Shown in pieces: positions 8,301 through 15,988 of a DNA stretch of 32,823 bases. A model generated the notes under the pieces. It ran no database searches, was not told the DNA's origin, and was given only the letters and a program-made list of their open reading frames with translations. This DNA comes from Mogibacterium sp. (GTDB taxonomy: Bacteria; Bacillota; Clostridia; Peptostreptococcales; Anaerovoracaceae). The stretch spans positions 1 through 32,823 of the forward strand of contig JAFWFU010000011.1 in the NCBI GenBank assembly GCA_017515425.1, given 5' to 3'. Numbering within the stretch: the stretch's first letter is position 1; each line of letters begins with the position of its first letter. The translations under genes and the position numbers were made by a program.

Positions 8301-11300
8301 TATGTCATGGAATGGGATTCCGCTAATACTAAATGGGTAAGAAGGAATGATATTGATGTAACGAAGGACATAGTAGATGACAATTATGTTTTGCCTAAAA
8401 GTTGCCTATTTACATTCAGGGGAGCGAGTAATTTTGAAACATCCGAAGGCAAGGGGCTTTTACAGCGTAGGAGCGACGATGCTTTAATTGCCGATACTTA
8501 TAATTCAACCAACTATGATACTTTCAATCCGAGTTCGCAAACCATAAAATATGATGACGCGGCTGAACTATACCGCTACAACGCTAGCGGTCAAAGGATT
8601 CAGCTCTACTTATGTGAGCTGAAAGATACAAGAACTGTTAATAGGGAGTATTATGACTTTGAAACACCTAATAGCAGCCACCCGACCGTCGACATAAGCG
8701 GCTATACGGTAGAGAATCTTGGAAACAACATCTACCGCTTGTCCGCGCCTTCCGGCACGGCGGCGCCGGATTTTTCTGCTCTTACAGGTGCGGGTTGGAC
8801 AGTGCTCGATAGTAAAAGAGAAAAAGTTACTTTCGATCTTGACGCTGCCATGACAACTCCGGCAAACGGATTGACACTTGTACCTGGCACTACAGATACA
8901 TATGAACTCGAATTGGAAACGAATAATTTCACCAAGTGGAAAATCCTAAATGGTATAGTGCCGGTAGGCTGGAGCTATGAGATTACAGAAGTAGGAGAGA
9001 ACGGCGGCACAGAGATGATTGGGACAGACCCAGGATGGGCATTTGTCAGTAAATCATTAAATGCCAGTGAAAAGGCTTTTGACGGAGACGAAGACGTGGA
9101 GTTTGTAAACAAGAGACCAAACCACAACATCAAAGTCGCAAAGAAAACCGTCGACAATAAATCTGGAACCTTCAAATATCGAATTAAAGCATGGAGGGAC
9201 GGAGATACTTCAACTTATGTTGATTTCAGCACTCAGGGTGCTGTGGACAAAGGCAATGGTGTATATGAATTTACCTTGACAGTACCGGGAGATACCGAAA
9301 AGCTATTCAAAAATATTCCGCGCGACTACAAGTATGAAATCCAAGAATTCCTCGAGGACAGATGGGAAGTCGTATCAATTCAAAGAGATACAGATGTGGC
9401 ATACAGAGTGCTGGGCGGAAAGAAATATAAAGTCGTAGTAGAGGATTTGGATCCTAAAGATCATGTTACGGAAGAAAGGGAGATCAATCTTCGCTACAAG
9501 AGAGTAACGGATGGATTAACAGGAGTAGAGACTAAGGAAGTTTTTGCGGTTGATTCGACCGATTCTACACTTCTCGAAGAGTTCTTTGATGTGGAGAACA
9601 GCTCGTTAAACAGCGGTCAAAAGGCGATTAACTGGTCAAAGGTTAATCTCAGTGAGATTACGACAGGAACCAGAGTATCGGTTAATGCAACGTTGACGGG
9701 TAAAGACGGCAAGACATACGAGAGTGGAAATGTGCCTGCAACTAGAACAACAAGTGTAATAAACGGCATCACTTTTGAAGACTTATCTGCGATTACGCCG
9801 ACTATGGAAATAAATGGTCATGCAATTACAACTGCAGGGGGACAAATTAGCGGTGACCATTTTCAGCCTCAGACTTTTAACGGGAATACCTATATGAGAC
9901 TGCGCTGGTCTTCTGATGGGAAGACCAATTCCTTTACCAGCACAGTGCATTCTGTCGATTATAATGATACCATCGTCTTTACATATCCGAATGCTGCGAT
10001 ACTTCCTAACGGAACTAAGAAGGATGTAAAAATTACTCTGACAGGTATCAAGATCAGCGTGGATGACAGTGTCTCGAGTGTGGATGTAAACCTTAAAGGA
10101 GCGATTTTCAGAGCAACCGGCGGTCCTGCGGTGGCAGCCTTCAGTATGCAAAATCCGACGCCGAATCGATACTATGTGAGCGAAAAAGTGACTGTTGAGG
10201 TCGATGGTGCGAGTGCTGATCAAATGTTTGACGTAATTTATGAAGGGAGCACATACAGCGGCAATGGCGCCAATGGTGCTACATTCAACGCTTCTATAAC
10301 AGGTAACGGCACTACGCCAACTGTGAAACCTATCACACTGCAAGGCGCTACATCTAAAAATGAGGAAACCGTCGAATCTGAGGAGTTTAAGATTACTGTG
10401 GGAAGGAAGGTCAATACCCCTAATATCACAGAGGTTACAGGAGAGGACAACACATATACGGTGGAACTTCAGGACGGGCAGGTTTTGACCATTCCGGGTG
10501 GAAAGAAATATAAGGTCTATGAGATAGATGAGCATGGCGGAGAGACGCTTATAAAGGATTCGGCAACTACTTCGCATTTAGTTACCGGTACCGATAAGTA
10601 TTCGGGAACGCTTAATCAGGGAGATGTAATTATTACATATACCAATGAGTATACTATCAGCCTGACAGCAAAGAAGATAGTACATGGCAACCTCGGCTCT
10701 CGTGATAAATACTTTAAACAAACTTTTGTGATTAAGGAAGCACCGCCGTATACGGTGCTCACTCTCGATATGTCTAACGCCACTACGGCGTTTGAATCCG
10801 GAGCGACCATGACGGAAGTGCCGAATTCAGCCAGCGTATATTCGCGTAATATGATACTCACGGGAACGAATAACGGCACGGGTAAAAACGGCAATATTCG
10901 TGACGACGATAACGCCAACCTGACATTTGGCGGTTCCGGTGTTACGGATGTGCAAAAGAAAGCGCTGAAATGGATGAGCGGAGATTATACCTATAAATGG
11001 AGCAATGCAAAGTCAAAATACGAAAAGGAATATAATGTACCGGGCGCATACAGCATAGAAGAAGTGGACGATGTTCCAGCAACAGCGACACATAATAAGC
11101 TAAGCGGACAGCAGATTATCTGTGATGAAAACGGCGAAGCTACGGTAGTGGTTTATCTACAGCATGATGAGAAAGCAGTGTTGAGAGGAATGCCATACGG
11201 CGCGGCTTATACACTGTCTGAGGTCAATGAAGATTACAAGCCGCATGCTGCGATTACCGGTCCCCTGGATACATCTGCTATACCTGTCGTAAACAACGGA

Positions 11301-11570
11301 GACAAAATGACAGATGAGACGCTTAACTCTACTACTAACGACTATGAGGGCGGTAGTCCTATCACATTAGGAGATGGTCACTCCAGCGTAAACGACAAAC
11401 ATTTGCTGAAATCCACAGAGATTACGTTTACAAATAAGAAAACCAGTGCTGTGCCGACTGAGGTGCGCGTACCTATTGTGCTCGGTGGTCTCTTCCTGAT
11501 ATTGGCGTCGCTCGAATGGCTTATATTAAGATTGAGGAAACGCCGCAGAGAAGCTTATTATGAAGGATAA
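5337..11570 (+). CDS. Large Cpa-like surface adhesin / ancillary pilus subunit
   Basis: 2077-aa secreted, wall-associated protein, probably the pilus tip adhesin. It has a signal peptide (residues 1 to about 34); a Thr/Lys/Glu/Asp-rich low-complexity stalk of TKEETNSDK-like units (about 38-173); a beta-rich domain beginning ELSADVDNVDISL (about 175-310); and a long central region I cannot assign. Three CnaB/DUF7601-like domains follow, starting near residues 914 (IKVTKNV), 1263 (IKVAKKTV) and 1773 (LTAKKIVHGN). The C-terminus has a membrane helix and an Arg-rich tail. The last CnaB-like domain resembles the end domain of the backbone pilin. The expected sorting motif reads VPTEV (2039-2043), not VPTG. 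The start is GTG 5337 with GAAAGG upstream; TTG 5349 after GAGG is an alternative. No thioester-domain cysteine motif was seen. It overlaps the next gene by 11 bases. Confidence 0.8.
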   Translation: MRNILSKYLKQALTLILVFFVVLSNSSPAALSYAQNAANSSKTESVEGLKSEAKEGKKKTGEEEKETNAEKATEKKEETAKDETNSDTKDGTKSEKNTDTKEEANSDKNTGAKEETNSDKTTDTKDNTNTENRTDNKTDSKTDTKTDAKEDTDKKTETPDKTNDKEDKKGGDYMELSADVDNVDISLKAEKGAFPDGASLSVTKASVLEQDKVDRAVSAQRSDERNVALSYTFDIRVFDKDGKELQPAEGKNVAVSFSTDTVSNANLDTDIYHVKKAAGATLSAEALEVTTEGETATVETDGFSYYTVEFTYGDKQYVLDGKGIIKLSRLLEYIEITGNIESYEVSNDELFTIYMGDENDVGWVYDTEERRLREENGRPGNMEGGTVPYMVSLRPFQTEEWLEVRIDGITYRITVTDDINIGGTNVGDIDGVEQGDILSNFTANMPIATIWIDESKINMSTASRNQGGYATGGLTQHALNTYPDVFLSQVTNIAGGGSLGDNFIALNLYKASLGPGVTLPSDVSPRNHLEYTGDIAQFEYKNAATDKDGNSLDVYITYSNLRVNFQNNMTQAEWDDLKNNTAITLWSGNMADINGLKLNDDKDGTTNDNYGDYNKNQRIGAVWETHIQVKYPNDYSDVSKRGQPVDGTFYFPMVDIDVNRAGSFVYINNSEEYNNFSEQVTVYENSVDPSSAIYIPGGDTSSETNYYTDIERDYSKGWVFKPRSDSPVGGSTYDKSFYTGFMTLVNNNNGMHMENQFAGTGNASVETYFMVAPKRVSYQLKPTSITYDAEGNRIGCKNTTVAEVQGEGTVGGRVQTTQHGNKSGLLADGSGILNETTIATVAGQTIKYTLTPLPGYRLKGNIIINRGSTDYTAAGAYSVTPQVVTDSNGNPRYYTFEFDNIGEDNAIHAEWEPTRIKVTKNVEINGSEKDDTFKFRIRVWNPNLANDEQEIYSVKAFEDKKSGNRRYTFTQATSFTSGKKYIMVDGDGYVMEWDSANTKWVRRNDIDVTKDIVDDNYVLPKSCLFTFRGASNFETSEGKGLLQRRSDDALIADTYNSTNYDTFNPSSQTIKYDDAAELYRYNASGQRIQLYLCELKDTRTVNREYYDFETPNSSHPTVDISGYTVENLGNNIYRLSAPSGTAAPDFSALTGAGWTVLDSKREKVTFDLDAAMTTPANGLTLVPGTTDTYELELETNNFTKWKILNGIVPVGWSYEITEVGENGGTEMIGTDPGWAFVSKSLNASEKAFDGDEDVEFVNKRPNHNIKVAKKTVDNKSGTFKYRIKAWRDGDTSTYVDFSTQGAVDKGNGVYEFTLTVPGDTEKLFKNIPRDYKYEIQEFLEDRWEVVSIQRDTDVAYRVLGGKKYKVVVEDLDPKDHVTEEREINLRYKRVTDGLTGVETKEVFAVDSTDSTLLEEFFDVENSSLNSGQKAINWSKVNLSEITTGTRVSVNATLTGKDGKTYESGNVPATRTTSVINGITFEDLSAITPTMEINGHAITTAGGQISGDHFQPQTFNGNTYMRLRWSSDGKTNSFTSTVHSVDYNDTIVFTYPNAAILPNGTKKDVKITLTGIKISVDDSVSSVDVNLKGAIFRATGGPAVAAFSMQNPTPNRYYVSEKVTVEVDGASADQMFDVIYEGSTYSGNGANGATFNASITGNGTTPTVKPITLQGATSKNEETVESEEFKITVGRKVNTPNITEVTGEDNTYTVELQDGQVLTIPGGKKYKVYEIDEHGGETLIKDSATTSHLVTGTDKYSGTLNQGDVIITYTNEYTISLTAKKIVHGNLGSRDKYFKQTFVIKEAPPYTVLTLDMSNATTAFESGATMTEVPNSASVYSRNMILTGTNNGTGKNGNIRDDDNANLTFGGSGVTDVQKKALKWMSGDYTYKWSNAKSKYEKEYNVPGAYSIEEVDDVPATATHNKLSGQQIICDENGEATVVVYLQHDEKAVLRGMPYGAAYTLSEVNEDYKPHAAITGPLDTSAIPVVNNGDKMTDETLNSTTNDYEGGSPITLGDGHSSVNDKHLLKSTEITFTNKKTSAVPTEVRVPIVLGGLFLILASLEWLILRLRKRRREAYYEG

Positions 11571-12252
11571 AAAAGCGTTTGGAGATATGCTGCTCGACTC
11601 TCTGGCGGGGATAGGCAGAAAAAAGAAAAAGGGCGGGGCGCCCGAGCCCAGACAGAACCCGGCAGGAGAAACCGGGGAGCAAGGCGAAGGCTCTATCGAA
11701 GATCTGAACATAGCAGCAGGAGATGCAGGGAGTCCGCCGCGGCCTAAGCGTAAGCTGAGCGAGAAGCAGAAGATTGGCATAGAGCTTCGCAGGCTGATAC
11801 AAAAGATATTGATAGTCGCTGCTGTGGTCGTGACTCTGCTGACCTTTGTAGGTGGAGTCCATATCTGGCATGACAACAATATGTTCCCGAATGTAAAGGA
11901 CGGAGATCTAGTCATTACATTCAAGCTCGGTGGCTGTTACAACGGGGATATAGTGCTATACAAGATCGACGGCGAGACGAGAATGGGTCGAGTCGTGGGT
12001 ATACCTGGAGATACGATAGATATTGGAGATGACGGTACCTATACAATTAACGGGACAGTGCCCTACGAGACTATATACTTTGCCACCAAGCCGGCGGCGG
12101 GATCGACAGTAAGATACCCTTATACGGTAAGGGAAGGAGAGGTCTTTATCTTTAACGATATGCGAGATATGACCTATGACTCCCGAGTCTACGGTGGCAT
12201 AGCGGAAACAAAAGGAAAAGTCGTGCTGATAATCCGCCGGCGTGGGTTTTAG
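11560..12252 (+). CDS. sipA: SipA-like catalytically inactive signal peptidase, pilus assembly factor
   Basis: 230-aa membrane protein of the signal peptidase I fold (S26). It has a Lys/Pro/Gly-rich cytoplasmic N-terminus, one membrane helix (about residues 80-101) and an extracellular catalytic-type domain. Family boxes are clear: NNMFPNVKDGD (normally SMxPTLxxGD) and RMGRVVGIPGD (normally xVKRVxGxPGD). The serine nucleophile position is Asn107 and the general-base lysine position is Gly143, so peptidase activity is not expected. S. pyogenes SipA, needed for FCT pilus polymerisation, likewise lacks the Ser-Lys dyad. It lies between the adhesin and the pilin gene, as in FCT loci, and its ATG overlaps the adhesin stop. 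A role as an assembly chaperone is inferred from homology and position. Confidence 0.8.
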   Translation: MKDKKAFGDMLLDSLAGIGRKKKKGGAPEPRQNPAGETGEQGEGSIEDLNIAAGDAGSPPRPKRKLSEKQKIGIELRRLIQKILIVAAVVVTLLTFVGGVHIWHDNNMFPNVKDGDLVITFKLGGCYNGDIVLYKIDGETRMGRVVGIPGDTIDIGDDGTYTINGTVPYETIYFATKPAAGSTVRYPYTVREGEVFIFNDMRDMTYDSRVYGGIAETKGKVVLIIRRRGF

Positions 12253-12296
12253 GAATTTGCAAAGAGGAGCTAATACTTAAAGAAGGGAATGCATAT

Positions 12297-12557
12297 ATGC
12301 CACAAATATCATTATTTGCAGGGATAAGGATTTCGATGTATTACGATGATCATAATCCACCGCATTTTCACGCTGAATATGGCGAGTGTAAAGCTTTAAT
12401 AGATATTCAGGAAGGATGTGTAATCCGCGGGGCATTGCCGGGAAGGCAATTGAAATATGTGCTGGCATGGACTGAGATACATCAAGACGAACTAATGCAG
12501 AATTGGGAGCTGGCACGCGAAAAAATGGCTTTGAATGGCATAGCACCGCTACTATAG
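12297..12557 (+). CDS. DUF4160 domain protein (second copy)
   Basis: 86 aa. The segment HNPPHFHAEYGECKALIDI matches the DUF4160 core (P-x-H-F-H-A-x-Y-x-E). It is paired with a DUF2442 gene 11 bases downstream, as in the pair at 4437-5013, but the two copies are divergent in sequence, so this is not a recent duplication. It interrupts the pilus operon between sipA and the backbone pilin gene. The ribosome site is AAGAAGGGA, 9 or so bases before the ATG. Function is unknown. Confidence 0.83.
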   Translation: MPQISLFAGIRISMYYDDHNPPHFHAEYGECKALIDIQEGCVIRGALPGRQLKYVLAWTEIHQDELMQNWELAREKMALNGIAPLL

Positions 12558-12568
12558 GAGATAAGACT

Positions 12569-12862
12569 ATGGAGTATATTCCGACAGTGATACAGGTCGT
12601 ACCACAAGAAGATTATAAGATATATGTGTATTTTTCGGATGGCTGCGTTCGTTTGGCAGATATTTATCCGCTAATAGAACAAGGTGGGGTGTTTGCACCG
12701 CTAAAGGATAAAGCTCTGTTTCGCGAAAAGCTTACGGTAATGAACCATGCTGTAGCTTGGGATATAAGCGGAAACAGAGACCCCAGGGAATGTATTGACA
12801 TAGACCCATGCAGCGTTTACGAAAAATCAGAAATAGTGAGCGATCCGCTAAAGTGCGCATAG
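12569..12862 (+). CDS. DUF2442 domain protein (second copy)
   Basis: 97 aa, starting at ATG 12569 (MEYIPTVIQVVPQEDYKIYV), with TAGGAG upstream; an in-frame ATG at 12503 would overlap the DUF4160 gene and is unlikely. The hairpin YFSDGCVRLADIYPL and the later VMNHAVAWDISGNRDPRECIDID segment fit the DUF2442 pattern, with a conserved Trp and acidic residues. It probably functions with the preceding DUF4160 protein; activity unknown. Confidence 0.83.
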   Translation: MEYIPTVIQVVPQEDYKIYVYFSDGCVRLADIYPLIEQGGVFAPLKDKALFREKLTVMNHAVAWDISGNRDPRECIDIDPCSVYEKSEIVSDPLKCA

Positions 12863-12877
12863 ATAATTAAGTTCAAA

Positions 12878-12911
12878 ATCCGCTTGCTCTGTGGATAGAG
12901 ACCGGGCGGAT
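12878..12911 (+). other. Structured leader upstream of the backbone pilin gene
   Basis: Arms ATCCGC (12878-12883) and GCGGAT (12906-12911) enclose an inner CTCT/AGAG stem. A second small hairpin (GGGACG with CGTTCC, near 12939-12953) and the inverted repeat TTAAC/GTTAA (near 12955-12969) follow before the AAAAGGAG ribosome site. It does not match the c-di-GMP riboswitch consensus I know. It may stabilise or process the abundant pilin mRNA. Confidence 0.4.
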
Positions 12912-13000
12912 GAGGATATAGAGTGAAAGCTCAAGACAGGGACGACCGTTCCTTAACAATAAGTTAATTCACAAAAGCTAAGAAGAAAAGGAGAAACATC

Positions 13001-15013
13001 ATGAAAAAAATCTTAGTAACACTGATGACTGCCATGCTGATAATGGCGTCATTCGTGCCGGTGTTCGCCGAAAAATACGACGCGAATACGCTGATGCCGA
13101 TCCAAGAGGCGACCGGTACAACCACCCAATTTGACAAGTATCTTGTCATGAACAAGAGCGCGACAGTGCCTTATGCCGACTTTCTGTATACGGTAAGCTC
13201 GGACGGTGCTACGGGAGCCCCTGCGAACGTTGACGAAAATGAGGAGATTTACCCCAAGGTGCTTATTCCTGCCACAACAGATCCTGTACCGGGTAATCCA
13301 TCTACCCCAAGCGAGGATGTAAAGCCGGTGGTCTGGAAGGGTGTTCGTCCTGACAAGGTAAAAGTAATAGTCGGCACGAGCACCAAGACTGGCTCTAACA
13401 AGCTGGAATTCACCCCTGCGGATGCAACGAAATATGGTGCATACAGAGTAAATAAGGGCGATATCGCAAAGTCTAATGAGAAATATGTTAGGAAGTTCTT
13501 CACTTTGGACTTCTCAGACATTCACTTTGCAGAGCCGGGTGTTTATCGTTATTATGTTCAGGAGTCAAACGGAACAGATGCGGACGATTGTCAGTACGGC
13601 GATTTGGGTATTGACTACGACGTAAATGTAGAAGATGATGCTAAGAAGAATTGGCGTACAGTTGATGTGTATGTGGTGGATAACGATGGACGAGACTACA
13701 GCACTGTCACTGGTGACGGCGTCCTTTCCGTATCCGACTACGTCTGGTACGAGGGCAAGCTTGGATCTTCTGATCAGCCGAGACATACGGCTACTTCTGG
13801 TGTATGGTCCATCGCTTGGACACATCCTACCGATTCCAACAAGCAATACGTCTATGAGAGCAATAACGAATGGAAAGAGCAGACTAGAGCGAATGCCACT
13901 GATCCTTGGGTAGATGGGGATATCATCAAAGAATCCGATGTGCCAGGCACCGCCACGAATGCGGATGCGCTGTCCATTGACACTGATGATTATGCGATTG
14001 GTGAAATCACTTTTGCAAATGCTAAAGCTGCCATGAAGGCATATAACGATGCCAACGAAATCAAGCATGAGCCCATTGACAATGGCGCAGAAGCCGAAGC
14101 AAACGCAAAGTCAAGCGAGTTCGTAAACAAATATGGTACATCTGACCTCGAATTCGGTAAGAAGGTAATCGGAAACCAGGGCTCTAGGGATCAATGGTTT
14201 GAATTTAAAGTTACTCTTGTGAGTAAAGACCCTACAAATAAGCCGCTCGAAAACGGAACGTTGTTTGAAGTAAATGTCGGTTCGCATACGACAACAAATC
14301 CGAAGAATGCAGATGATTTCTTTGACCCGACGAAAAACTCTGCAACCTCTTATGAGGCTTCAAATATGAAGACTGCAAATACTGTGGCACAGAATCAGGC
14401 AACTGGCGAAGCTGGTGGCACTGCCACAACAGTGTTTGATGTGGCAGGCAACACCGCCGGCACCAACAAGTTGAAGGTTGCAAGCAATAAGATTGAGTGG
14501 ACGCTCTATATTCAGCATGGACAGTATGTGCAGATTAGAGGAATCCCTTATGGCGTAGATTATACAGTTGAGGAATCGAATACGGCGGGAAACGTAAAGG
14601 GTTATAAGGTAACTGACGGAACAGATATTAAGCCCGGCGTTATTGACAACGAGGACATCACCAACGCTCACATGGATCCTCTGAAGGGTGAGATCGGCAA
14701 GAAGGGAACAAAGACCTATGTCAAGGATACCGAAGGTGATTATTACCTGAATACAACCACCAAAAAATATGAGCAGCTGTATATCAATCCGGCAGACGGC
14801 AAAGCATACACAGAAAGTGCTTATACAAACGAGTGGACAGGCGACAGATTCTTCGAAGATGAGAACGTCTACACAGGTGTTACAAACAAGCGCAGCGGCG
14901 TTATCCCGACGGGTATCATAATGAGCGTTGCTGGTGGATTTGCTATCGTACTGATTGCGATTGCGTTCCTGCTTATGCTTAACCGCAGAAGGAGAGAATA
15001 CGATTACGAATAA
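13001..15013 (+). CDS. fctA: FctA/Spy0128-like backbone pilin
   Basis: 670-aa major pilus subunit, covalently polymerised by a sortase. It has a signal peptide (1-23). The N-terminal domain has the FctA signature: FDKYLVM near 44-50, FTLDFSDIHF with GVYRYYVQESNG (167-191) and WRTVDVYVVDN (218-228). The C-terminal CnaB-like domain begins DLEFGKKVIGN (382-392) and ends GVTNKRSG. It ends in the sorting signal VIPTG (634-638), a membrane helix and RRRR. By alignment from memory with Spy0128, likely self-formed Lys-Asn isopeptide bonds are K46-N376 (with E188) and K387-N629 (with E524 or E525). It is about twice the length of Spy0128, with inserts at roughly 229-370 and 405-490. The start has AAAAGGAG. 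The sortase gene follows. Confidence 0.88.
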   Translation: MKKILVTLMTAMLIMASFVPVFAEKYDANTLMPIQEATGTTTQFDKYLVMNKSATVPYADFLYTVSSDGATGAPANVDENEEIYPKVLIPATTDPVPGNPSTPSEDVKPVVWKGVRPDKVKVIVGTSTKTGSNKLEFTPADATKYGAYRVNKGDIAKSNEKYVRKFFTLDFSDIHFAEPGVYRYYVQESNGTDADDCQYGDLGIDYDVNVEDDAKKNWRTVDVYVVDNDGRDYSTVTGDGVLSVSDYVWYEGKLGSSDQPRHTATSGVWSIAWTHPTDSNKQYVYESNNEWKEQTRANATDPWVDGDIIKESDVPGTATNADALSIDTDDYAIGEITFANAKAAMKAYNDANEIKHEPIDNGAEAEANAKSSEFVNKYGTSDLEFGKKVIGNQGSRDQWFEFKVTLVSKDPTNKPLENGTLFEVNVGSHTTTNPKNADDFFDPTKNSATSYEASNMKTANTVAQNQATGEAGGTATTVFDVAGNTAGTNKLKVASNKIEWTLYIQHGQYVQIRGIPYGVDYTVEESNTAGNVKGYKVTDGTDIKPGVIDNEDITNAHMDPLKGEIGKKGTKTYVKDTEGDYYLNTTTKKYEQLYINPADGKAYTESAYTNEWTGDRFFEDENVYTGVTNKRSGVIPTGIIMSVAGGFAIVLIAIAFLLMLNRRRREYDYE

Positions 15014-15126
15014 TCTAGGTCTGGGAAGTATAAGCGACTGAGATTAAAAGGATTGGGATTAGAATTAGAATATTTCTGACACCAAAACTAAGATTTGACT
15101 GATGAATATATAGGGAAGAGGGCAGA

Positions 15127-15987
15127 ATGAGCAAGACAAGGCGGACTATAAGAATAATAGATCGCAGTATTGACAGAGCCCTCACTGTCCTCTTCCTAAT
15201 CCTTCTTATGATAGGTGTATATTTTATGGCTGATTCATATTGGGTATATAGCTCGTCGGGTCTTGCCAGCATGCCGGGATATACCCCGCAGACTGTAGAG
15301 GAGATGCTTGAGATTGCGCCGGACGCCATAGCGTGGATTACGATAGATGACACAGAGGTCAGCTATCCCGTTATGCAGGGCATAGATAATACCGAGTATC
15401 TCAACAAGAATGCAAACGGTGAATACTCACTTTCGGGAGCGATATTCCTCGACTCCCTAAACAATAGGTATTTTACCGACTATTACAACGTGCTTTACGG
15501 GCATCATATGTCCGGCGGCTATATGTTCGGTGCTATAGACTATTATGTCAAGCCCGAGTATTTTGACAAGCACCGCAAAGGCACATTGCTTGTCATTGAC
15601 GGCAAGAAATACAGTATGGATATTTTCGCCTATGTGCAGACGGACGCTTCCGTGGGGGTCGTGTTCGACGTAACGAGCGGCGGAGATATTATGGGATTCG
15701 TGGCGGCAAATGCCTCGATTTACCGAAATCCATCGGAGGGTAGGGTTGTGGCACTCACAACCTGCAAGAGCCCGCTTACGACGGAGAGGACATGTCTATT
15801 TGCCACGATTAAGGAGAGGGCTGATTCCTTTACGGATGAGGAACTCCAGGAAGAAATGAAGAAAAACCAGCCTCAGGGCGAAGTCAATATCAATCCGAAC
15901 TACGAAGAAGCCATGGACAGATTGGAAAAGAGAAGTCCCGGATTGATTGAAAGGCTTATAAATTGGTTTAAGGAGCATTTTAATTAG
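15127..15987 (+). CDS. Class B sortase, probable pilus polymerase (SrtC/SrtB type)
   Basis: 286-aa membrane-anchored transpeptidase that joins pilin subunits through their sorting motifs. There is one N-terminal helix (about residues 19-42). The catalytic residues are visible: His126 in YGHHMSGGYMFG, Cys213 in VALTTCKS and Arg221 in ERTCLFA. The motif order and TLTTC-type active site indicate class B, which is the class used in the S. pyogenes FCT pilus locus. It lies between the backbone and the minor pilin genes. ATG 15127 follows GGGAAGAGG. A 113-base, purine-rich spacer without hairpins separates it from fctA; its stop codon is one base before the next ATG. Confidence 0.9.
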   Translation: MSKTRRTIRIIDRSIDRALTVLFLILLMIGVYFMADSYWVYSSSGLASMPGYTPQTVEEMLEIAPDAIAWITIDDTEVSYPVMQGIDNTEYLNKNANGEYSLSGAIFLDSLNNRYFTDYYNVLYGHHMSGGYMFGAIDYYVKPEYFDKHRKGTLLVIDGKKYSMDIFAYVQTDASVGVVFDVTSGGDIMGFVAANASIYRNPSEGRVVALTTCKSPLTTERTCLFATIKERADSFTDEELQEEMKKNQPQGEVNINPNYEEAMDRLEKRSPGLIERLINWFKEHFN

Positions 15988-15988
15988 G

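Noticed and set aside
12863-13000. c-di-GMP riboswitch upstream of the pilin gene
   Set aside because: Pilus genes in Clostridia often have one, but neither the class I nor class II conserved core is present.
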